Made by a program: the position numbers and the translations under genes | Part shown: positions 61,471 through 64,000 of the stretch, piece after piece | Layout of the letters: each line of letters starts with the position of its first letter | Numbering within the stretch: the first letter of the stretch is position 1 | Origin: Haliea sp040221975 | Lineage (GTDB): Bacteria > Pseudomonadota > Gammaproteobacteria > Pseudomonadales > Halieaceae | NCBI GenBank assembly: GCA_040221975.1 | Contig: JAVJWR010000002.1 | Coordinates: 1-64,000, forward strand | Direction of reading: 5' to 3' | DNA: 64,000 bases | The notes under the pieces: generated by a model | Told to the model about the DNA's origin: nothing | Database searches by the model: none | Seen by the model: the letters and a program-made list of their open reading frames with translations, nothing else

Positions 61471-62743
61471 CCAGCGCGACCAGTACCCCGAGCATGCCAC
61501 CCGCCACGATGGCAATTGCCAGGGTCAGGCTTTTCCTGGGCCGAATGGGTGCGCTGCGGGCGATGGCGGGCTGGTCCACCCGGGCCAGGTGTACCGCGTC
61601 ATAGCTCGCGGCCAGCAACTCTCGCAGCTGGCTGATTTCAGCGCGTAATGCGTCCGTGTTGTCCGCCAGTGCTTCATAGTTTTCCCGTGCCTGGAGGATT
61701 TCGATGCGGCGGTTCTGTGCCAGCAGGTCCAGTTGCTCCTGCAGGTCGCGCAGCTCTGGCACCATGTGGGCATCGGTCGTGCGCTTTTCGAGCACCGCCA
61801 GCTCCGCCTGCAGCATGCGGCTGCCGCGCAGGTACAGCGGGTCCCCCTGTCCCGTGGAGAGGTCCGCACTGACGGACACCGATTCGCGACCATTCTCGCG
61901 CCGGGACAGCATCTGCAGGATGGCGGGCTCGGTGATATCCAGGCTGCGAGCAATCGCAAGCGCTTCTTCCAGCTCGGCAACCTTGTCGGCCCGCAGCTGG
62001 CGTGCTTTTGTGGTGAGGGCGGCTATCTGATCCTGCAGTTGTAGCCGCTTCAATTCATCCTCTTCCTGCAGCCGTACGATCGTGTCCTTATCCCTGCGCT
62101 TCAGAATGTCGGCGCTTCGGGCAATCCGCGACTCCAGCATGCGGATCCGGGTTTCCAGCAGGGCGCGCAATTCATCCATGACGCTGGCCAGGGCGCGGCT
62201 GTGTGCGGTCGCCGCCAGGGCATTGGCAATCTCCGCGGCCAACTGGGCATCAGTGTGCTGGAAACGGATGGACATGATGGTTTCGGCGAGGACATCGTTC
62301 TTGCCCAGCCCGTCGATGTTGATGGACAGCGCGGGGGTGAAGGCGCGGAGAAAATGCTGCACGACCTGTTTCCGGTCCGCTGCCGGCTCGTGGAGTAGAC
62401 GCTGGCTGAAGGCGAGGAAGACTTCCCGCTGCGTGTCCAGGGAGCGCGCTTCGAAGACCACCCTGCTGAATGCATCACTCGGAGGCAGTTCCACTTGTCC
62501 GGTTTCATTGATGGCAACCAATTGCGATGCTAGCGGCGGGCGCAGACGTGCGGTGGACTCGTACACCGGGCTGGCCAGCATAAGGTAGGCCGCGGCGACT
62601 GCCACGGCTACCGCGGTGATCCCAAGCACAATCCACTTGCGCTGCCAGAGGCCGGTGCCAAGTTCGAACAGGTCGATTTCATCATCGGCCCAAGCGGGCG
62701 GTGGCAGTTGTGAGGGCGAGGGGTAGTTGCTCGGTTGCGTCAT
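61376..62743 (-). CDS. Chain-length determinant (Wzz-type) protein
   Basis: A 455-residue polysaccharide co-polymerase. A cytoplasmic Pro-rich start (YPSPSQLPPPAWADDEIDLFELG) leads into helix 1 (about 36-58), a long periplasmic coiled-coil part (about 170-390) and helix 2 (about 405-430, LTLAIAIVAGGMLGVLVALV). It has no kinase domain. Proteins of this type set the modal length of O-antigen or enterobacterial common antigen. The last 31 codons lie over the ABC ATPase gene on the other strand. ATG 62743 overlaps the wecA stop. Confidence 0.9.
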   Translation of the reverse strand: MTQPSNYPSPSQLPPPAWADDEIDLFELGTGLWQRKWIVLGITAVAVAVAAAYLMLASPVYESTARLRPPLASQLVAINETGQVELPPSDAFSRVVFEARSLDTQREVFLAFSQRLLHEPAADRKQVVQHFLRAFTPALSINIDGLGKNDVLAETIMSIRFQHTDAQLAAEIANALAATAHSRALASVMDELRALLETRIRMLESRIARSADILKRRDKDTIVRLQEEDELKRLQLQDQIAALTTKARQLRADKVAELEEALAIARSLDITEPAILQMLSRRENGRESVSVSADLSTGQGDPLYLRGSRMLQAELAVLEKRTTDAHMVPELRDLQEQLDLLAQNRRIEILQARENYEALADNTDALRAEISQLRELLAASYDAVHLARVDQPAIARSAPIRPRKSLTLAIAIVAGGMLGVLVALVMGAVENRRREQAPPAAADTPATPSPGHPRP

Positions 62744-63858
62744 GCGATATCCGTGGGGCTGATTTCAATGGTGATCTGGTTCACCGCGACTTGTCGCGCC
62801 CGCTTGCGTGCGATGTGCCACGCCTGACTCATGACGATACAGTACAGGATAAAGGCACCCACCAGAATGCTGAACTGGTATGATTCCGGAGTCCCCGCCC
62901 GGGCCAGCATCAGGCCGAGAAAGGGCGGGGCGACCCCCACGCTGCCAATCAGGAATAGGGCGCGTTTGTCGGACAATCCGAGTTCGCGCAGCAGGTGGTG
63001 GATATGGGTATTGTCCGCCCGGATCGGTGATTTCCCCTTCAGCACCCGGCGCAAGGTCGTGAGCGCCATATCAAACAGTGGCAGACCGAGCAGGTAGGCG
63101 GCGGTTATCGGCTGGATATAGCGCACACCGCCCACCTGGGCCGAGGTCACCGACAGCGTCAGTGCCACCACAATCAAACCGAGCAACTTGGAGCCGGCAT
63201 CCCCCAGGAAAGATTTCGGAATAAAGGGCGCCAGGCCCAGGTTCGATGTCAGGAAGGCCACCAGGGCTGAGCTGATGACAATGGTAATGAGCCCAGGCGA
63301 CAGGCCGGTGAACAGGTGGAAGGCAAACAGCGTGATCAGGACGATAACCCCGAGCAACCCGTCCATGCCGTCCAGCATGTTGTAGGCATTGATCACCACG
63401 AAAATGACCAGAACAGTGAAAGGGTAGCTGAGCCAGCCGCTGAGTCTTACGCTGCCCAGCCCCAGAAAGTCGCCCAGATTGGCCAGACGCAGGTCCAGGG
63501 ACTCGATCAGGAACAGGGCCACCCCGATCTCCGCCAGGGTGCGGGTGAACACGCTCAGGTTAAAGCGGTCGTCGACGATGCCGAGCACTACCAGCATCCC
63601 GCCGGCCGTCATGAACAGGGTGAGGACATCGGTCTGCTCCGCCAGCCCCCCGGGATGGGTCTGGCCCCAGACCATAGAGTTAGAGAGCAAGGCCAGATAG
63701 ATGGCGATGCCGCCTACCAGGGGAACATGGCCTTCATGTTGCTTGCGCTGATTGGGCGCATCCACCAAACCCAGGCGTATCGCGATCGGGCTCAGGGCCC
63801 AGATGAAAAACAGCGTAAGGGTAAAGGCGAGTGTGGCTTGTAGCAGCGTTGGTGACAT
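62740..63858 (-). CDS. wecA: Undecaprenyl-phosphate sugar-1-phosphate transferase (WecA-like)
   Basis: A 372-residue multi-pass polyprenyl-phosphate GlcNAc/hexosamine-1-phosphate transferase. Diagnostic sequences: QRKQHEGHVPLVGGIAIYLA, VLGIVDDRFNLS with the DD pair, INAYNMLDGMDGLLG, SFLGDAGSKLLG and DNTHIHHLLRELGLS, the HIHH motif of the WecA branch. It starts lipid-linked glycan synthesis. ATG 63858 is chosen; a TTG at 63870 would add four residues. It overlaps wzz by four bases and heads the wecA-wzz pair. Confidence 0.93.
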   Translation of the reverse strand: MSPTLLQATLAFTLTLFFIWALSPIAIRLGLVDAPNQRKQHEGHVPLVGGIAIYLALLSNSMVWGQTHPGGLAEQTDVLTLFMTAGGMLVVLGIVDDRFNLSVFTRTLAEIGVALFLIESLDLRLANLGDFLGLGSVRLSGWLSYPFTVLVIFVVINAYNMLDGMDGLLGVIVLITLFAFHLFTGLSPGLITIVISSALVAFLTSNLGLAPFIPKSFLGDAGSKLLGLIVVALTLSVTSAQVGGVRYIQPITAAYLLGLPLFDMALTTLRRVLKGKSPIRADNTHIHHLLRELGLSDKRALFLIGSVGVAPPFLGLMLARAGTPESYQFSILVGAFILYCIVMSQAWHIARKRARQVAVNQITIEISPTDIA

Positions 63859-64000
63859 GTCTAATTGCAATTCTGATCCTAGCGAGAAGATACAGCCGGG
63901 GTAGTGAAAAGGCCAGCGCAGTATGTTTGTAAGTTCAGGTTGAATAAAGGAAAATTTAGAAGTCTCAGCGGAAATCGGATTTCATGACAGACTCTGGCCG

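Noticed and set aside
63965..64000. Possible C-terminal end of a minus-strand gene (RPESVMKSDFR, then stop)
   Set aside because: Only 11 codons are in the window; a plus-strand ATG at 63984 is equally possible, so neither is called.

Overview
The window looks like chromosomal core DNA of a GC-rich (by eye roughly 60-65%) marine-type gammaproteobacterium. The evidence is the rpsU-yqeY-dnaG-rpoD macromolecular synthesis block, the tsaD-folB-folK-cca and rsmA-apaG-apaH blocks, YaeQ, YeeN, YghU and DUF2058 proteins, and a TonB receptor, BCCT transporter, SDR and crotonase repertoire of the kind seen in Halieaceae/Cellvibrionales. That family assignment is an inference from gene content, not a measured phylogeny. 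I saw no prophage, insertion sequence, CRISPR array or rRNA gene; there is one tRNA.

Layout. 1-1520: the 3' end of an HNH nuclease gene, an unlisted 57-residue cysteine-rich ORF on the minus strand, and a crotonase-fold protein lacking both catalytic glutamates. 1585-7631 (minus): a five-gene Yej/Dpp-type peptide ABC importer. 7854-13446: a membrane-anchored nuclease, a GNAT, a Tat-exported PhoD phosphatase, YaeQ, a coupled methyltransferase/DUF1295 pair and a small membrane protein. 13549-22174: a large MalT-like LuxR regulator facing a four-gene plus-strand run (HyuA-like, DUF917, TonB receptor, hydantoin-racemase-like) closed by a terminator. This is the most distinctive catabolic locus here and may take up and open a hydantoin or thiohydantoin ring. 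22294-27436: SDR, TIGR02647 protein, PQQ-type sugar dehydrogenase, a two-RCK channel-like protein with a degenerate pore, and a lytic transglycosylase.

27433-31911 (minus) is a tight operon coding for a BCCT carrier, a porin and an orphan periplasmic solute-binding protein. A REP-like perfect 48-bp palindrome follows. 32232-40642 holds an MDR oxidoreductase, a GDPD lipoprotein, a cyclase-family enzyme, YeeN, a ChaC/YghU glutathione pair, DUF2058 and an esterase. 41043-45652 is a four-gene operon: OmpR-type regulator, histidine kinase without a visible G1 box, membrane-anchored DJ-1/PfpI protein and amidohydrolase.

45822-59810 is mostly housekeeping: a hydrolase, a CAT-anticodon tRNA (probably Ile2), rpoD-dnaG-yqeY-rpsU, tsaD-folB-folK, cca, and rsmA-apaG-apaH, with a mazEF toxin-antitoxin pair inserted between cca and apaH behind a perfect inverted-repeat operator. 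59921-64000 opens a surface-polysaccharide region: an ABC-2 export permease and ATPase converge with a wecA-wzz pair, the two transcription units overlapping by 95 bases inside coding sequence. Short 14-17 bp tandem repeats occur at three gene junctions.
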